Shown here one piece after another: positions 39,131 through 51,004 of a DNA stretch of 64,000 nt. Location of the stretch: assembly GCA_028280885.1 (NCBI GenBank), contig JANQKY010000046.1:1-64000 (forward strand). The letters run 5' to 3'. The notes beneath the pieces are model-generated. The model had not been told where the DNA came from, ran no database searches, and worked only from the letters and a program-made list of their open reading frames with translations. Position numbers and translations under genes: made by a program. The stretch's first letter is position 1, and the number at the start of each line of letters is the position of its first letter. This DNA is from Tepidamorphus sp. GTDB lineage: Bacteria > Pseudomonadota > Alphaproteobacteria > Rhizobiales > Tepidamorphaceae.

Positions 39131-39169
39131 CGCACAAACAAACGGCCCCGCGGTTTCCCGCGGGGCCGA
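39131..39169 (-). terminator. Intrinsic terminator of pnp
   Basis: On the minus strand CGGCCCCGCGG-GAAA-CCGCGGGGCCG forms an 11 bp GC stem with a GNRA-type loop, followed by TTTGTTTGT. It lies about 30 nt after the pnp stop and is the strongest intrinsic terminator in the window, at the end of the nusA-to-pnp run. Confidence 0.85.
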
Positions 39170-39195
39170 TGTTGTCGTGCAATCAATTGAGCCGA

Positions 39196-41310
<2,115 letters not shown>

Positions 41311-41431
41311 TACGTCTTGCCTCTTGGCGAAATGCGGGCGCCAGAGGCCATGGGCAAGATGGCAGGAGACTTCCGCTAGGTCAGAAGTGGCCTGCTATCC
41401 TCCCCATGGCCGACAGGCGCCCCGTCATGGA

Positions 41432-41455
41432 AGGCGGCGGACCATACCGCCGCCT
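41432..41455 (-). ncRNA. rpsO-pnp intercistronic hairpin
   Basis: AGGCGGCGG and CCGCCGCCT form a perfect 9 bp stem around a 6 nt loop 12 bp after rpsO. It has no long U-run. By analogy with other bacteria it could be an RNase III or PNPase processing site rather than a terminator; this is inference from position. Confidence 0.5.
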
Positions 41456-41466
41456 GAAAAGGCCCT

Positions 41467-41736
41467 CTAGCGGCGGATGCCGAGACGGCCGATGAGATCC
41501 CGATAGCGCGCCTCGTCCTTTGCCTTGACGTAGTCAAGCAGGCGGCGGCGCTGCGAAACGAGCTTTAAAAGCCCGCGCCGGGAGTGGTTGTCTTTCTTGT
41601 GGGACTTGAAATGCTCGGTGAGATTGACGATCCGTTCGGTGAGGATCGCGACCTGCACCTCGGGCGAACCGGTATCGCTGTCGCCCTTGGCATATTCCTT
41701 GATCAGTTCCTGTTTGCGCTCTGCGGTAATCGACAT
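41467..41736 (-). CDS. rpsO: 30S ribosomal protein S15
   Basis: An 89-residue protein that binds the central domain of 16S r[39 protein letters not shown] and [26 protein letters not shown] are canonical. It lies between truB and pnp, the universal position. The upstream GGAG precedes ATG by about 10 nt. Confidence 0.98.
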   Translation of the reverse strand: MSITAERKQELIKEYAKGDSDTGSPEVQVAILTERIVNLTEHFKSHKKDNHSRRGLLKLVSQRRRLLDYVKAKDEARYRDLIGRLGIRR

Positions 41737-41786
41737 AGCGACATCGTCTCCAAACTGTTGTCCGGTTTGTCCGGGGTCTCCGGGAT

Positions 41787-42737
41787 CTATCCGGGGAGGT
41801 TGAACACACGCCTGGGGTGCAATGCTCCCCGGTCCGCCTCGGCGAGGGCGACAAGCTTTCCCTGCGTCGTCGCGTAAACCAGACCGGTGAGCACGGGCGC
41901 ATCCCGTCCGCGCAGCAGCACCGGCTGTCCATTCTGCAGCCGGGCCGCGTCCGACCGGTTGACGGCCAGCGCCGGGATGTCGTCCAGCGCGGTCTCGACC
42001 GGTCGAATGGTGGAAGCCAGGTCACCCGAAGCCGGATCCTGGCCGGTGGCTTCATTGCACACCTCTTCGAGATTTTCCAGCGAAATCATATCCTCTTCGC
42101 CGAACGGCCCGACCGAGGTGCGGCGCAGCGCGACGATATGGCCGCGCGTGCCGAGCAGGCGCCCCAGGTCCCGCGCGATGGCCCTTACATAGGTGCCCTT
42201 GCCGCATTCGCAATCAAATTCGGTTTCGCCCCCGCCCTCTCGACCGACCGTCGGCCCGGTGCGCTCCAGCGACAGGATCTCGACGATGCGGGCCTTGAGC
42301 TGCACGTCCTCGCCGTCGCGGGCGAGATCATAGGCGCGCTCGCCGTCGATCTTGACCGCCGAATAGGCCGGCGGCACCTGCTCGACCGCGCCGATGAAGG
42401 CGCCGAGGCCTTCGTCGATTTCATCGTCGGAGGGGATTTTGTCCGATGTCGCGACGGGTTTGCCTTCCGAGTCGTCCGTATCCGTCTCGATGCCCCATTT
42501 GACGGTGAAGCGGTAGGATTTCTCGCCGTCGACGACGAAGGGCACGGTCTTGGTCGCTTCTCCAAACGCTACGGGCAGGCAGCCCGAGGCGAGCGGGTCG
42601 AGCGTGCCGGCGTGGCCCGCCTTGCGCGAGCCGAACAGGCGTTTCAGCCGTCCGACGGCCTGCGTCGAGGTGAGCCCCGAGGGCTTGTCGAGGATCAGCC
42701 AGCCATGCACCGGCGATTCGCGCTTGCGGCGGCCCAT
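41787..42737 (-). CDS. truB: tRNA pseudouridine(55) synthase
   Basis: Makes the T-loop pseudouridine in all tRNAs. The 316 residues contain [17 protein letters not shown], the catalytic Asp in [17 protein letters not shown], and the [16 protein letters not shown] motif. The C-terminal PUA-like tail is present. It overlaps the rbfA stop by one base. Length is typical. Confidence 0.97.
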   Translation of the reverse strand: MGRRKRESPVHGWLILDKPSGLTSTQAVGRLKRLFGSRKAGHAGTLDPLASGCLPVAFGEATKTVPFVVDGEKSYRFTVKWGIETDTDDSEGKPVATSDKIPSDDEIDEGLGAFIGAVEQVPPAYSAVKIDGERAYDLARDGEDVQLKARIVEILSLERTGPTVGREGGGETEFDCECGKGTYVRAIARDLGRLLGTRGHIVALRRTSVGPFGEEDMISLENLEEVCNEATGQDPASGDLASTIRPVETALDDIPALAVNRSDAARLQNGQPVLLRGRDAPVLTGLVYATTQGKLVALAEADRGALHPRRVFNLPG

Positions 42738-43162
42738 CAGCTGGGCTCCTCACCATCGGTGTCGGAAAGGTCCCGCGCGACCTCCGGTCGCCGCAGCAGT
42801 TCGTCGATCCTGTCGGCGGTGTCGAATGAGCGGTCGATCTCGAATTTCAGGTCCGGCATGTATTTCAGCGTGACCCGGTGGGCCAATTCGCCGCGCAGGA
42901 ACTTGCGGTTCCGGTTGAGCGCGTCGATCACCTCGTCCGCCTTCAGGCCGCCGAGCGGCATGACGTAGACGGTGGCGTGGCGCAGGTCGGGCGAGCAGCG
43001 CACTTCCGGCACGGTGACGACGGTCGTCTCGAGGACCGGATCCGACACGTCGCCGCGCTGCAGGATCTCGGCCAGCGCATGGCGCAGCATCTCGCCGACG
43101 CGGAGCTGGCGCTGCGAGGGGCCGGATGCGGATGAATGATGCTTCGGGGCGCGGCGGCTCAT
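42737..43162 (-). CDS. rbfA: Ribosome-binding factor A
   Basis: Assists late maturation of the 30S subunit, especially in the cold. The 141 residues form the KH-like RbfA fold: [66 protein letters not shown] ribosome binding site lies 5 nt before the ATG but can pair with CCTCC just upstream (43168-43188), and an intrinsic terminator sits at 43196-43221. It is normally cotranscribed with infB; here a 450 bp spacer intervenes. Confidence 0.97.
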   Translation of the reverse strand: MSRRAPKHHSSASGPSQRQLRVGEMLRHALAEILQRGDVSDPVLETTVVTVPEVRCSPDLRHATVYVMPLGGLKADEVIDALNRNRKFLRGELAHRVTLKYMPDLKFEIDRSFDTADRIDELLRRPEVARDLSDTDGEEPS

Positions 43163-43167
43163 CGGAG

Positions 43168-43188
43168 GCCTCCCTCATACCAGGAGGC
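43168..43188 (-). promoter_or_regulatory. Hairpin masking the rbfA ribosome binding site
   Basis: On the minus strand GCCTCC (complement of 43183-43188) can pair with GGAGGC (complement of 43168-43173). The latter contains most of the rbfA Shine-Dalgarno. The loop is 9 nt. It immediately follows the terminator at 43196-43221. Regulation of translation is inference. Confidence 0.45.
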
Positions 43189-43195
43189 AAACGGG

Positions 43196-43221
43196 AAAAA
43201 GACCGGCTTAACGGGCCGGTC
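43196..43221 (-). terminator. Intrinsic terminator just before rbfA
   Basis: On the minus strand GACCGGC-CCGTTAA-GCCGGTC is followed by TTTTT. The stem has 7 bp with a 7 nt loop, and the U-run ends about 34 nt before the rbfA ATG. It could end infB transcription or act as an attenuator for rbfA-truB-rpsO-pnp. Confidence 0.65.
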
Positions 43222-43340
43222 GGGGAAACCAGTCATTTCTATATACCTTCAACCTGTGCGACGCGGGATTGGACCGCGCCGAACCAGTCCTCTTTTTAAA
43301 TTCCGGAAGCGGCTACCGCTACTGGGCGGCAACCTATCGT

Positions 43341-43580
43341 TCGTCATCCCGGCCAAGCGCAAGCGCGGAGCCGGGATCGGGGAGCCCCTCCCCATCGGAA
43401 GAACTCCCCTCGCATGCACCCCGGTTCACCGATCCCGGCTCAGCCTTCGGCTGTCCGGGATGACGATGGCGAAGTGGTGCGTTGCTGCGCAGCCGCCTCA
43501 CCATGAGGCTCGGGTATTCTGCGGCATCCACCGCCTCATCCTGAGGAGCGGGCGCAAGCCCGCCTCTCGAAGGATGGGCG
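43341..43580. repeat. Repeat families B and D between infB and rbfA
   Basis: A family B copy spans 43341-43469 with TCGTCATCCCGG and CCGGGATGACGA arms. 43493-43580 is a different repeat (family D): CCGCCTCACCATGAGGCTCGG followed by CCGCCTCATCCTGAGGAGC and CTCGAAGGATG, a type common in Hyphomicrobiales intergenic regions. They split an operon that is usually compact. Confidence 0.7.
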
Positions 43581-43585
43581 TTCCG

Positions 43586-43615
43586 ATACAGTGGTCCCTA
43601 ATACAGCGGTCCCTA
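43586..43615. repeat. 15 bp tandem duplication covering the infB stop codon
   Basis: ATACAGTGGTCCCTA (43586-43600) and ATACAGCGGTCCCTA (43601-43615) are tandem copies with one mismatch. The second copy contains the infB stop and its last codons. Confidence 0.8.
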
Positions 43616-46267
43616 AAGCGTCCGCTGCACCGTCTCGACATTGTAGCATTCGATCACGTCGCCGGGACGCATGTCCTGGTAGTTCTCGAACGCCATGCCG
43701 CATTCCTGGCCGGCATTGACCTCGCGCACCTCGTCCTTGAAGCGCTTGAGCGTCGACAGCTTGCCCTCGTGGATCACCACGCTGTCGCGGATCAGGCGGA
43801 CATGGGCGCCGCGCTGGACGACGCCGTCGGTGACGCGGCAGCCGGCGACCTTGCCGACCTTGGTGATGTTGAAGATCTCCAGGATCTCCGCGTTGCCGAG
43901 CATGGTCTCGCGCAGATCCGGCGAGAGCAGGCCGGACATCGCCGCCTTCACGTCGTCGACGAGATCGTAGATGACGTTGTAGTAGCGGATCTCGACGCCG
44001 TCGCGCTCCGCCGCCTCGCGGGCCTGCTTGTTGGCGCGGACGTTGAAGCCGATGATTATGGCCTCGGAGGCCTGGGCCAGCGTCACGTCGGATTCGGTGA
44101 TGCCGCCGACGCCGATCGACAGGATGCGGGCGGCGACCTCGTCGGTGCCCATCTTTTCGAGCGCCGCGGCGATCGCCTCGGCGGAGCCCTGCACGTCGGC
44201 CTTCAGAACGAGCGGGAACTCGGCCCGGCCCTGCTCTTTCAGCTGCGACATCATCTGCTCGAGCGACGTCTTGGCGCCGAGGCCGACGGCCTGGCTGTGC
44301 TCGCGCTTCTTGCGCTGGCGATAGTCGCCGATCTCGCGGGCGCGCGCCTCGGAATCAACGACGGCGAACTGGTCGCCGGCCTCCGGCGTGCCGTCGAGGC
44401 CGAGCACCTCGACGGGAACGGCGGGACCCGCCTCCTTGACCTGCTTGCCGTGATCGTCGACGAGCGCGCGGACGCGGCCGGATTCGGCGCCGCAGACGAG
44501 GATGTCGCCGACTTTCAGCGTGCCGCGCTGGACGAGCACGGTGGCCACGGGGCCACGGCCGCGATCGAGCTTGGCCTCGATGACGACGCCCTCGGCGGGG
44601 CGGTCCGGGTTGGCCTTCAGTTCGAGCAGTTCGGCCTGCAGCTGGATCGCCTCGAGCAGTTTGTCGAGGTTGATGTGCTTCAAGGCCGAGACCTCGACCT
44701 CGAGCGTGTCGCCGCCCATCGATTCAACGACGATCTCATGGCGCAGAAGATCGTTGCGGACCTTGGTGGGATCGGCGTCGGGCTTGTCGATCTTGTTGAC
44801 GGCGACGATGATCGGCACCTCGGCGGCGCGGGCATGGTCGATCGCCTCCGCCGTCTGCGGCATGACGCCGTCATCGGCGGCCACCACGAGGATGACGATG
44901 TCGGTGACCTTGGCGCCGCGCGCGCGCATCGAGGTGAAGGCCGCGTGGCCCGGCGTGTCGATGAAGGTGATGACCTGGCCGTCCGGCGCCTTGGCCTGAT
45001 AGGCGCCGATATGCTGGGTGATGCCGCCGGCCTCGCCGGAGACGACATTGGCCTTGCGGATCGCATCGAGCAGCGACGTCTTGCCGTGGTCGACATGGCC
45101 CATGATGGTGACGACCGGCGGACGGGGCTTGAGATCGCCCTCCGCATCGGGTTCACCGACCAGGCCTTCCTCGACATCGGCCTCCGACACGCGCTTGACC
45201 GTGTGGCCCAGTTCGCTGGCGATCAGTTCGGCGGTATCGGCATCGATCACGTCGTTGATCTTCAGCATCTGGCCCTGCTGCATCAGGAGCTTGATCACAT
45301 CGACGGCGCGCTCTGCCATGCGGTTGGCGAGCTCCTGGATGGTGATCACCTCCGGCAGCGTCACTTCGCGGACGATCTTCTCGCCGGGCTCGCGCGGTCC
45401 GGCGGCGCGCTTCTCGCGTTCGCGTCTGCGCCGCATCGCCGCCAGCGAGCGGTTGCGCTCGTTCTCATCGAGCGCGTTGGAAATGGTCAGCCGGCCGCGC
45501 CGCCGCTCCTCGCCGCGCCGCACGGGCTTCTGTTCCGGCGTCTGCTGCTTGCGCTTGGAACGATTGGCATCGGTATCGTCGGGCCGCGCACCGGCCGGTT
45601 TGGCGGTCGCGGGCCTAGCGGCTGTCGACTTCGCGGCGGCAGGCCTGGCAGCCGCCGATTTCGCGGTTGTCGGGCGCGGTGCATCGGATTTGGCGGCCGG
45701 TGCGTCCGGTTTGGCATCCGCCGCGACACCGGCTTCCGCCTCGGCCTTGGCGCGCGCGGCTTCCTCCTGCGTGGCGCGCTCCTCTTCTTCCTGGCGCTGG
45801 CGCTCGGCCTCCTCGCGCTCGAGGGCGAGACGGGCCTCTTCCTCGGCGCGCAGCTTGGCCTGGCGTTCGGCCGCCGCGCGTTCCTCGCGGTCGCGCACAC
45901 GCGCCTCGGCGAGCGCGATCGCGCGCGCGTCCTTTTCCTCGTTGGTCAGCGTGCGCAGAACGGCGCCGCGCTGCGGCTTCTGCTGCGGCTTGGCGGCGGG
46001 CGCCTTCTGCGGGCCGGGCTTTTGCGGCGCGCGCGCGGGCTTCTCAGCCTTCGTCTCGACCGGCTCGGGCTTGGCCGCGGGCGGGGCCTCGGCCTCGGCG
46101 GGGCCGGCGATGGTCCGCCGCTTCTTCTTCTCCACCAGGACGGGCTTCGACCGGCCGCGCGGGAAGTTCTGGCGTACCGTACCGGACTCGACGGTCCTGC
46201 GCAGGCTGAGCGTCTTGCGCCCGCCGAGCGAAAGCGTCTTGTCTTCCGGCTGCTTCGTGTCGGTCAT
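43613..46267 (-). CDS. infB: Translation initiation factor IF-2
   Basis: The GTPase that places initiator tRNA on the ribosome. The 884 residues include a low-complexity N-terminal third (repeats such as [15 protein letters not shown]), then the IF2_N segment, and the G domain with G1 [16 protein letters not shown]3 DTPGHAAF and G4 NKIDK. Domains II to IV end in [24 protein letters not shown]. It overlaps the ylxR stop by 4 bp and is part of the rimP-nusA-ylxR-infB run. The stop codon lies in a short tandem duplication. Confidence 0.98.
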   Translation of the reverse strand: MTDTKQPEDKTLSLGGRKTLSLRRTVESGTVRQNFPRGRSKPVLVEKKKRRTIAGPAEAEAPPAAKPEPVETKAEKPARAPQKPGPQKAPAAKPQQKPQRGAVLRTLTNEEKDARAIALAEARVRDREERAAAERQAKLRAEEEARLALEREEAERQRQEEEERATQEEAARAKAEAEAGVAADAKPDAPAAKSDAPRPTTAKSAAARPAAAKSTAARPATAKPAGARPDDTDANRSKRKQQTPEQKPVRRGEERRRGRLTISNALDENERNRSLAAMRRRREREKRAAGPREPGEKIVREVTLPEVITIQELANRMAERAVDVIKLLMQQGQMLKINDVIDADTAELIASELGHTVKRVSEADVEEGLVGEPDAEGDLKPRPPVVTIMGHVDHGKTSLLDAIRKANVVSGEAGGITQHIGAYQAKAPDGQVITFIDTPGHAAFTSMRARGAKVTDIVILVVAADDGVMPQTAEAIDHARAAEVPIIVAVNKIDKPDADPTKVRNDLLRHEIVVESMGGDTLEVEVSALKHINLDKLLEAIQLQAELLELKANPDRPAEGVVIEAKLDRGRGPVATVLVQRGTLKVGDILVCGAESGRVRALVDDHGKQVKEAGPAVPVEVLGLDGTPEAGDQFAVVDSEARAREIGDYRQRKKREHSQAVGLGAKTSLEQMMSQLKEQGRAEFPLVLKADVQGSAEAIAAALEKMGTDEVAARILSIGVGGITESDVTLAQASEAIIIGFNVRANKQAREAAERDGVEIRYYNVIYDLVDDVKAAMSGLLSPDLRETMLGNAEILEIFNITKVGKVAGCRVTDGVVQRGAHVRLIRDSVVIHEGKLSTLKRFKDEVREVNAGQECGMAFENYQDMRPGDVIECYNVETVQRTL

Positions 46268-47154
46268 TCGGTCCTTCCTGCACTTCCGCCCGGTCGAGAC
46301 TCACGTCCGGAGTCTCCGGCCGGCTCCATTTTCCTGGCCGTCACATCGCGATCCGCCGTCTCGGCCGGTCCCATATACCGGTCGAGCCGTCGGCAACTCG
46401 CGATGACCGCATCACTGGCGCCGCCCCGTTGAAGAGCAGCATGTATCACATTCCCGCGCCCTAAAGCCAAACCCAATTCAGCCGTGGTGAACGCGCGGCA
46501 CGCATAAGGCGTCCGCCTACCCGAATGGTCCCCCGCATGGCCACCGGCATGGGCAGCCTGGCCGATCTTGCGGACACCGTCTTCCGCCGCGTCGATCGCC
46601 GTTACGAGTAGCACGCAATCGCCCGAGCGCAACAGCCGGTCGACCTCGGTAAATCCGAGCCGCAGGCGTCCGGCCTTGCGTTCCAGCCCGAGCCGGTCGA
46701 GCACGGACCGGCGCAGCAGCGCGCCGACCTGGTCGGCAAGATCGTCCGGCGCCCTGGCATCCGCCTTGAAGGCGCGGCCGAACAGCTTCCTGCGCTGGGC
46801 TTCAACCACCAGCCGCCGCTCCGCACCGATCCAGACGCCACGGCCGGGCAGCCGCCGGCGCAGATCCGGCACGACTGTACCATCGGGCGTACGGACAAAG
46901 CGAATCAGGTCGTCGACCGGCCGGGAGACGCGCGTGACGATGCAGCGCCGCTGCGGCGACCGGTCGCCCGGCCCCTTATCCAACGGCCCTTTATCCGGCG
47001 ACCCTCCATCCGGCGGACCCGAATCGCGGGACCCCGCCTCCGGTGGCTCGGAGGCGGCTAGGCCGGCATCGGGTTCGCGGCCGGTAACCGGCGCGCCGTT
47101 TCCGGGATATGGCTCATTCGGGTGCGACAGGAGCGGTCTCCCCCTCTTCGCCAT
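46264..47154 (-). CDS. YlxR (DUF448) RNA-binding protein with L7Ae-like extension
   Basis: A 296-residue protein between nusA and infB. The YlxR core lies near residues 75-160 ([46 protein letters not shown]). The C-terminal half has an L7Ae-like region ([28 protein letters not shown]). The first 70 residues are Gly/Pro/Asp repeats ([19 protein letters not shown]). The ATG at 47154 overlaps nusA by 41 bp and is the best canonical start; the true start is not certain. YlxR binds RNA and RNase P in other bacteria. Confidence 0.85.
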   Translation of the reverse strand: MAKRGRPLLSHPNEPYPGNGAPVTGREPDAGLAASEPPEAGSRDSGPPDGGSPDKGPLDKGPGDRSPQRRCIVTRVSRPVDDLIRFVRTPDGTVVPDLRRRLPGRGVWIGAERRLVVEAQRRKLFGRAFKADARAPDDLADQVGALLRRSVLDRLGLERKAGRLRLGFTEVDRLLRSGDCVLLVTAIDAAEDGVRKIGQAAHAGGHAGDHSGRRTPYACRAFTTAELGLALGRGNVIHAALQRGGASDAVIASCRRLDRYMGPAETADRDVTARKMEPAGDSGRESRPGGSAGRTE

Positions 47155-48808
47155 CCCCGGCGTTTGCCATTTCGCCCGCCATTTCGTCTGGCATTTCGCC
47201 TTCTTCACCGGCCTCGGCCGCCTCGGCTTCCGCAGCGGCCTGGGCGGCGAGATCCTCCTCGGTGACCCAGCCGGCCTTGAGCCGCGCGGCCATGACGATC
47301 GCCTCGGCCTCCTCGCGCGACAGGTCGAACCCGTCCAGGAAACCCGCGAAATGCTTGGTCTCGCCATCGACGCGCTCGTACCAGCCGATCAGGTCGTCGC
47401 TGGCGCAGCCGGCGAGATCCTCGAGCGTCTTCACCTCGTTCTCACCCAGCGCCACCATCATCGCCGCGGTGATGCCGGGAACTTCGGCAAGCGCGTCCTC
47501 GACGCCGAGCTCGCGGCGCCGGGCCTGCATTTCTTCCTCGACCCGCTGCAGATGCTCGCGGGCGCGCAACTGGATCTCCTCGGCGGTTTCCTCGTCGAAG
47601 CCCTCGATGCCGGCGATCTCGTCGATCACCACATAGGCGACCTCCTCGACGCTGGAAAACCCTTCCGAGGTCAGCAGCTGGCCGACCACCTCGTCGACAT
47701 CGAGCGCTTCCATGAACATCTCGGTGCGCTCGAGGAACTCCTTCTGGCGGCGCTCGGATTCCTCCTGCTCGGTGAGGATGTCGATGTCCCAGCCGGTGAG
47801 CTGCGAGGCGAGCCGGACGTTCTGGCCGCGCCGGCCGATGGCCAGCGACAGCTGGTCGTCGGGCACCACCACCTCGATGCGCTCGGCGTCCTCGTCGAGG
47901 ACGACCTTGACCACCTCGGCGGGCTGCAGGGCGTTGACGATGAAGCTCGCCGCATCCGGCGACCACGGAATGATGTCGATCTTCTCGCCCTGGAGCTCGT
48001 TGACCACCGCCTGGACGCGGCTGCCGCGCATGCCGACGCAGGCGCCGACCGGATCGATCGCCGAATCGCTGGAGATCACCGCGATCTTGGCGCGCGAGCC
48101 CGGATCACGCGCGACCGACTTGATCTCGATGATGCCGTCATAGATTTCCGGCACCTCCTGGGCGAACAGCTTGGCCATGAATTGCGGATTGGTGCGCGAC
48201 AGGAAGATCTGCGGACCGCGCTGCTCGGAGCGCACGTCATAGACATAGGCGCGCACCCGGTCGCCGGGCCGGTACATCTCGCGCGGGATCAGCTCGTCGC
48301 GGCGGATGACCGATTCGGCGCGGCCGAGATCGACCACCACATTGCCGTATTCGACGCGCTTGACGACGCCGTTGACGACATCGCCGATGCGATCCTTGAA
48401 TTCCTCGTACTGGCGCTCGCGCTCGGCCTCGCGGGCCTTCTGGACGGTCACCTGCTTGGCCGACTGGGCGGCGATGCGGCCGAAATCGAGGGGGGGAAGC
48501 GGCTCGGAGATGAAATCGCCGAGGCCGGCATCCGGATTGCGCTCGCGGGCCTCCTCGACGGTGATCTCGGCGGCGGGGGTCTCGATCGTCTCGACGACCT
48601 CGCGCAGCCGCGCCAGGCGGATCTCGCCGGTCTTCGGATTGATCTCGGCCTTGATATTGGTCTCGCTGCCGTAGCGCGAGCGGGCCGCCTTCTGGATGGC
48701 GTCCTCCATCGCGGCGATGACGATCTGCCGATCGATCACCTTCTCGCGCGCCACAGCGTCCGCGATCTGCAGAAGCTCGAGCCTGTTTGCACTGACAGCC
48801 GTCGCCAT
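47114..48808 (-). CDS. nusA: Transcription termination/antitermination factor NusA
   Basis: NusA binds RNA polymerase and controls pausing, termination and antitermination. The 564 residues contain the N-terminal polymerase-binding domain ([28 protein letters not shown]), an S1 domain, and two KH domains ([24 protein letters not shown] and [25 protein letters not shown]). An acidic C-terminal region with HhH-like repeats follows. It lies 14 bp after rimP and overlaps ylxR. Confidence 0.98.
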   Translation of the reverse strand: MATAVSANRLELLQIADAVAREKVIDRQIVIAAMEDAIQKAARSRYGSETNIKAEINPKTGEIRLARLREVVETIETPAAEITVEEARERNPDAGLGDFISEPLPPLDFGRIAAQSAKQVTVQKAREAERERQYEEFKDRIGDVVNGVVKRVEYGNVVVDLGRAESVIRRDELIPREMYRPGDRVRAYVYDVRSEQRGPQIFLSRTNPQFMAKLFAQEVPEIYDGIIEIKSVARDPGSRAKIAVISSDSAIDPVGACVGMRGSRVQAVVNELQGEKIDIIPWSPDAASFIVNALQPAEVVKVVLDEDAERIEVVVPDDQLSLAIGRRGQNVRLASQLTGWDIDILTEQEESERRQKEFLERTEMFMEALDVDEVVGQLLTSEGFSSVEEVAYVVIDEIAGIEGFDEETAEEIQLRAREHLQRVEEEMQARRRELGVEDALAEVPGITAAMMVALGENEVKTLEDLAGCASDDLIGWYERVDGETKHFAGFLDGFDLSREEAEAIVMAARLKAGWVTEEDLAAQAAAEAEAAEAGEEGEMPDEMAGEMANAGDGEEGETAPVAPE

Positions 48809-48822
48809 TTCGATCTCCGTTT

Positions 48823-49485
48823 CTACGCCCGATCCGGCGTAACATCTCCCGGCGTGACGTCTTCCGGATCGTCGCCCGGTATGTCGTCGCCGGTTTCCAG
48901 ATCCCTGATGCGCGCCTTGCCGGATTTCAGCGCCGCCTCGACCAGTTCGTCGGTCAGCACGAGCCGCGCCTCGGCGATATCCTCAAGCGCGATGCGCGCC
49001 TTGTCGTTCGACCCGTCCATCAAGGCGATGTCGACGCTCGCCTCGTCAAGGCCGGTGATGCGGCCACGGAAACGCTTGCGTCCATCCATCGCGACGGCCA
49101 GCTCGATCTTCGCCTCATGGCCGGCCCAGCGCTCGAAATCGCGCCGGCGCACCAGCGGCCGGTCGATGCCCGGCGAGGACACTTCGAGCGTATAGGCCGT
49201 CTCGATCGGGTCCTCGACATCGAGCGCCGGCGACAGGGCGCGCGAGAACTCGGCGCAGTCGTCGATGGTCATCTCGCCGTCGGGACGCTCGGCCATGATC
49301 TGGACCGTGCAGCCGTCACGGCCGGTGACGCGCACACGGACCAGATCGAAGCCGAGATCGGCGGCAACCGGCCCGGCGATCGCCGCGATCCGCGCGGCAA
49401 GGCCGGTTTCGCGCACGATGCGGCTGTCCGCGCCGGCGCTGTCCGATATCCCGTTTTGACGTTTAAGCGGCGTGTCTGCCTGCAT
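48823..49485 (-). CDS. rimP: Ribosome maturation factor RimP
   Basis: Needed for 30S maturation. The 220 residues have the N-terminal RimP fold ([60 protein letters not shown]) and C-terminal SH3-like domain, with an extra acidic tail ([20 protein letters not shown]). The ATG at 49485 gives [12 protein letters not shown]; an upstream extension of 14 codons is unlikely. It heads the rimP-nusA-ylxR-infB run. Confidence 0.96.
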   Translation of the reverse strand: MQADTPLKRQNGISDSAGADSRIVRETGLAARIAAIAGPVAADLGFDLVRVRVTGRDGCTVQIMAERPDGEMTIDDCAEFSRALSPALDVEDPIETAYTLEVSSPGIDRPLVRRRDFERWAGHEAKIELAVAMDGRKRFRGRITGLDEASVDIALMDGSNDKARIALEDIAEARLVLTDELVEAALKSGKARIRDLETGDDIPGDDPEDVTPGDVTPDRA

Positions 49486-49656
49486 GCCCGTTCCGGGTGT
49501 CCATAAAAGCGACGCCGGTAACACCAAACGGAGCGGGCCCCGGGGGACCCACTCTCAATCCGTCACTGACATCATGAGAAGGAATTACAGGCTAGATATA
49601 CGCCGGGCGGCGCCGGCGCAAGCCCAAAGCGTGAATTTCGAGACCCGCCGGGCCGG

Positions 49657-50436
49657 TCACAGGCGCCGAAAGGTCAGATAGCAGGGGCTCCGGCCGGCCC
49701 GGATCGCCTTTTGCTCGTAGCGCGTCGCCTGCCAGGGCTGCCAGGGCCGGCGCCAGTCGTCGGCCACCCTGGCGGTCCAGGCGAAATCCGTGCGCTGCGC
49801 GATCAGGCGCAGGCTGCGGTCGGCATAGTCGGCGATATCGGTGGCAAAGCACAGATCGGCGCCCGGTTTCATGATCCGCGCAAGCGCATCGAGCGTCTCG
49901 CCCGACAGGAACCGGCGCTTGCGATGCCGCCGCTTCGGCCAGGGGTCGGGATAGAGCAGAAAGACCCGGTCGAGGCAGCCGGCCGGCAGCCGGTCGATCA
50001 CGTCGCGGGCATCATCGTCGTGGATGCGGATATTGGTCAGCCCCTGCCGGTCGATCTCGGCGAGCAGCTTGGCGACGCCGTTGACGAAGGGCTCGCAGCC
50101 GATGAAACCGATGCGCGGATCCCGGGCCGCGCGAAAGGCCAGGTGCTCGCCGCCGCCGAAGCCGATTTCCAGATGCAGGCCGGCGAGCGGTTCCGGCCGA
50201 TCGGCAAACAGCGCGGCCGGATCGTCCAGGCGCCAGTCGTCCTTTTCGGATTGCCTCAGGCGCAGCCGGGGCAGCAGGGTGCGGACAAGCTCGGCTTGTC
50301 CGGCGCGCAGCTTGTGGCCCTTGTTGCGGCCATAGAGCAGCCGCCCGTCCTGTGTCGCCCTGTCCTGTGTCGCCCTGTCCTGTGTCGCCCTGTCCTGTGT
50401 CATCGGGCGTTCAGGCAAGTCGTCGGTGTGCACCAT
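49657..50436 (-). CDS. trmB: tRNA (guanine-N7)-methyltransferase TrmB
   Basis: Methylates G46 of tRNA with SAM. The 259 residues contain LHLEIGFGGGEHLAFRA, FIGCEPFVNGVAKLL, VFLLYPDPWPKRRHRKRRF, and a C terminus with FAWTA and TRYEQKAI. The ATG at 50436 has GGAGG 10 nt upstream, but that sequence is the 3' arm of an intrinsic terminator. Codons 12-29 contain a 15 bp tandem repeat encoding TQDRA three times. metK, normally just upstream, is absent. Confidence 0.95.
   Translation of the reverse strand: MVHTDDLPERPMTQDRATQDRATQDRATQDGRLLYGRNKGHKLRAGQAELVRTLLPRLRLRQSEKDDWRLDDPAALFADRPEPLAGLHLEIGFGGGEHLAFRAARDPRIGFIGCEPFVNGVAKLLAEIDRQGLTNIRIHDDDARDVIDRLPAGCLDRVFLLYPDPWPKRRHRKRRFLSGETLDALARIMKPGADLCFATDIADYADRSLRLIAQRTDFAWTARVADDWRRPWQPWQATRYEQKAIRAGRSPCYLTFRRL
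50349..50403. repeat. 15 bp tandem repeat in the trmB N terminus
   Basis: CCTGTGTCGCCCTGT is present at 50349-50363, 50364-50378 and 50379-50393, with a partial fourth copy to 50403. On the minus strand it encodes TQDRA repeats after the first 11 residues of TrmB. The repeat is in frame. Confidence 0.85.
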
Positions 50437-50438
50437 TT

Positions 50439-50488
50439 AAAAAACGCCTCCGGCGCCGGAACCCGTGGTGCCGGCGGGGAGGCGTTTT
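50439..50488 (-). terminator. Intrinsic terminator overlapping the trmB ribosome binding site
   Basis: On the minus strand AAAACGCCTCC (complement of 50478-50488) pairs with GGAGGCGTTTT (complement of 50441-50451), an 11 bp stem with an inner GC hairpin, then TT and AAATG. The U-run ends two bases before the trmB ATG. GGAGG in the 3' arm is the only visible Shine-Dalgarno of trmB. It may be a terminator for the upstream gene or a regulated expression platform. Confidence 0.75.
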
Positions 50489-50599
50489 GGCAGTCGGGAC
50501 CGGACCCGTCAAGCAGCGCCGATCGGCCTGTCCAATCTGCCTTGCGGTGAGGGCGCCCTCAAACGTGCGACTGAGGGCGCGGACGCAATCCGGATCGCT
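50489..50599 (-). ncRNA. Possible structured leader before the trmB hairpin
   Basis: This gap between the XRE gene and the terminator includes the 14 bp palindrome TGAGGGCGCCCTCA (around 50548-50561) and a further TGAGGGCG copy about 10 nt away. Alternative pairings are thus possible. It does not match the SAM riboswitch consensus I know. Its role is inference from position and pairing. Confidence 0.3.
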
Positions 50600-51004
50600 T
50601 CAGTTCAAGCTGTCGGACATCGCCTGGACGAGTTCGACCACCTTGCGGCGGACCCGCGCGTCGGAAATGCGCAGGAACGCCTTGTTGAGCTGAAGCCCCT
50701 CGGCACTCGAGATGAAGTCGACGACGTAGCGTTCGGATTGGGTTTCCTGAAAGCCGTTATCGCCCGCGATCTGGCCTGGAATATCCTCGAAGAAGAAGGA
50801 GACCGGAACGCCGAGGATCTGAGAGATCCGATAAAGCCGGCTGGAGCCGACCCGGTTTGTGCCCTTTTCGTATTTCTGCACTTGCTGGAAGGTAATGCCG
50901 AGCTGTTCGCCCAGTTTTTCCTGACTCATGCCGACCAGAACCCGCCGCAGGCGAATTCTGCTCCCGACATGAATATCGATTGGATTGGGTGCCTTGCGAT
51001 TCAT
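50600..51004 (-). CDS. XRE-family helix-turn-helix regulator
   Basis: A 134-residue regulator: Cro/CI-type HTH (VGSRIRLRRVLVGMSQEKLGEQLGITFQQVQKYEKGTNRV) followed by a C-terminal helical region (ISSAEGLQLNKAFLRISDARVRRKVVELVQAM). This protein is conserved between lnt and metK in Hyphomicrobiales. The ATG at 51004 is chosen because MNRKAPNPIDIHVG matches the usual start. Here metK does not follow. The regulator's targets are unknown from sequence. Confidence 0.9.
   Translation of the reverse strand: MNRKAPNPIDIHVGSRIRLRRVLVGMSQEKLGEQLGITFQQVQKYEKGTNRVGSSRLYRISQILGVPVSFFFEDIPGQIAGDNGFQETQSERYVVDFISSAEGLQLNKAFLRISDARVRRKVVELVQAMSDSLN

Noticed and set aside
43136..46432. 1098-codon open frame on the plus strand opposite infB
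   Set aside because: Antisense shadow of infB and repeats; low-complexity translation.
50437..50600. Known SAM riboswitch before trmB
   Set aside because: The sequence does not fit SAM-II or SAM/SAH consensus elements as I know them; only a terminator and palindromes are supported.
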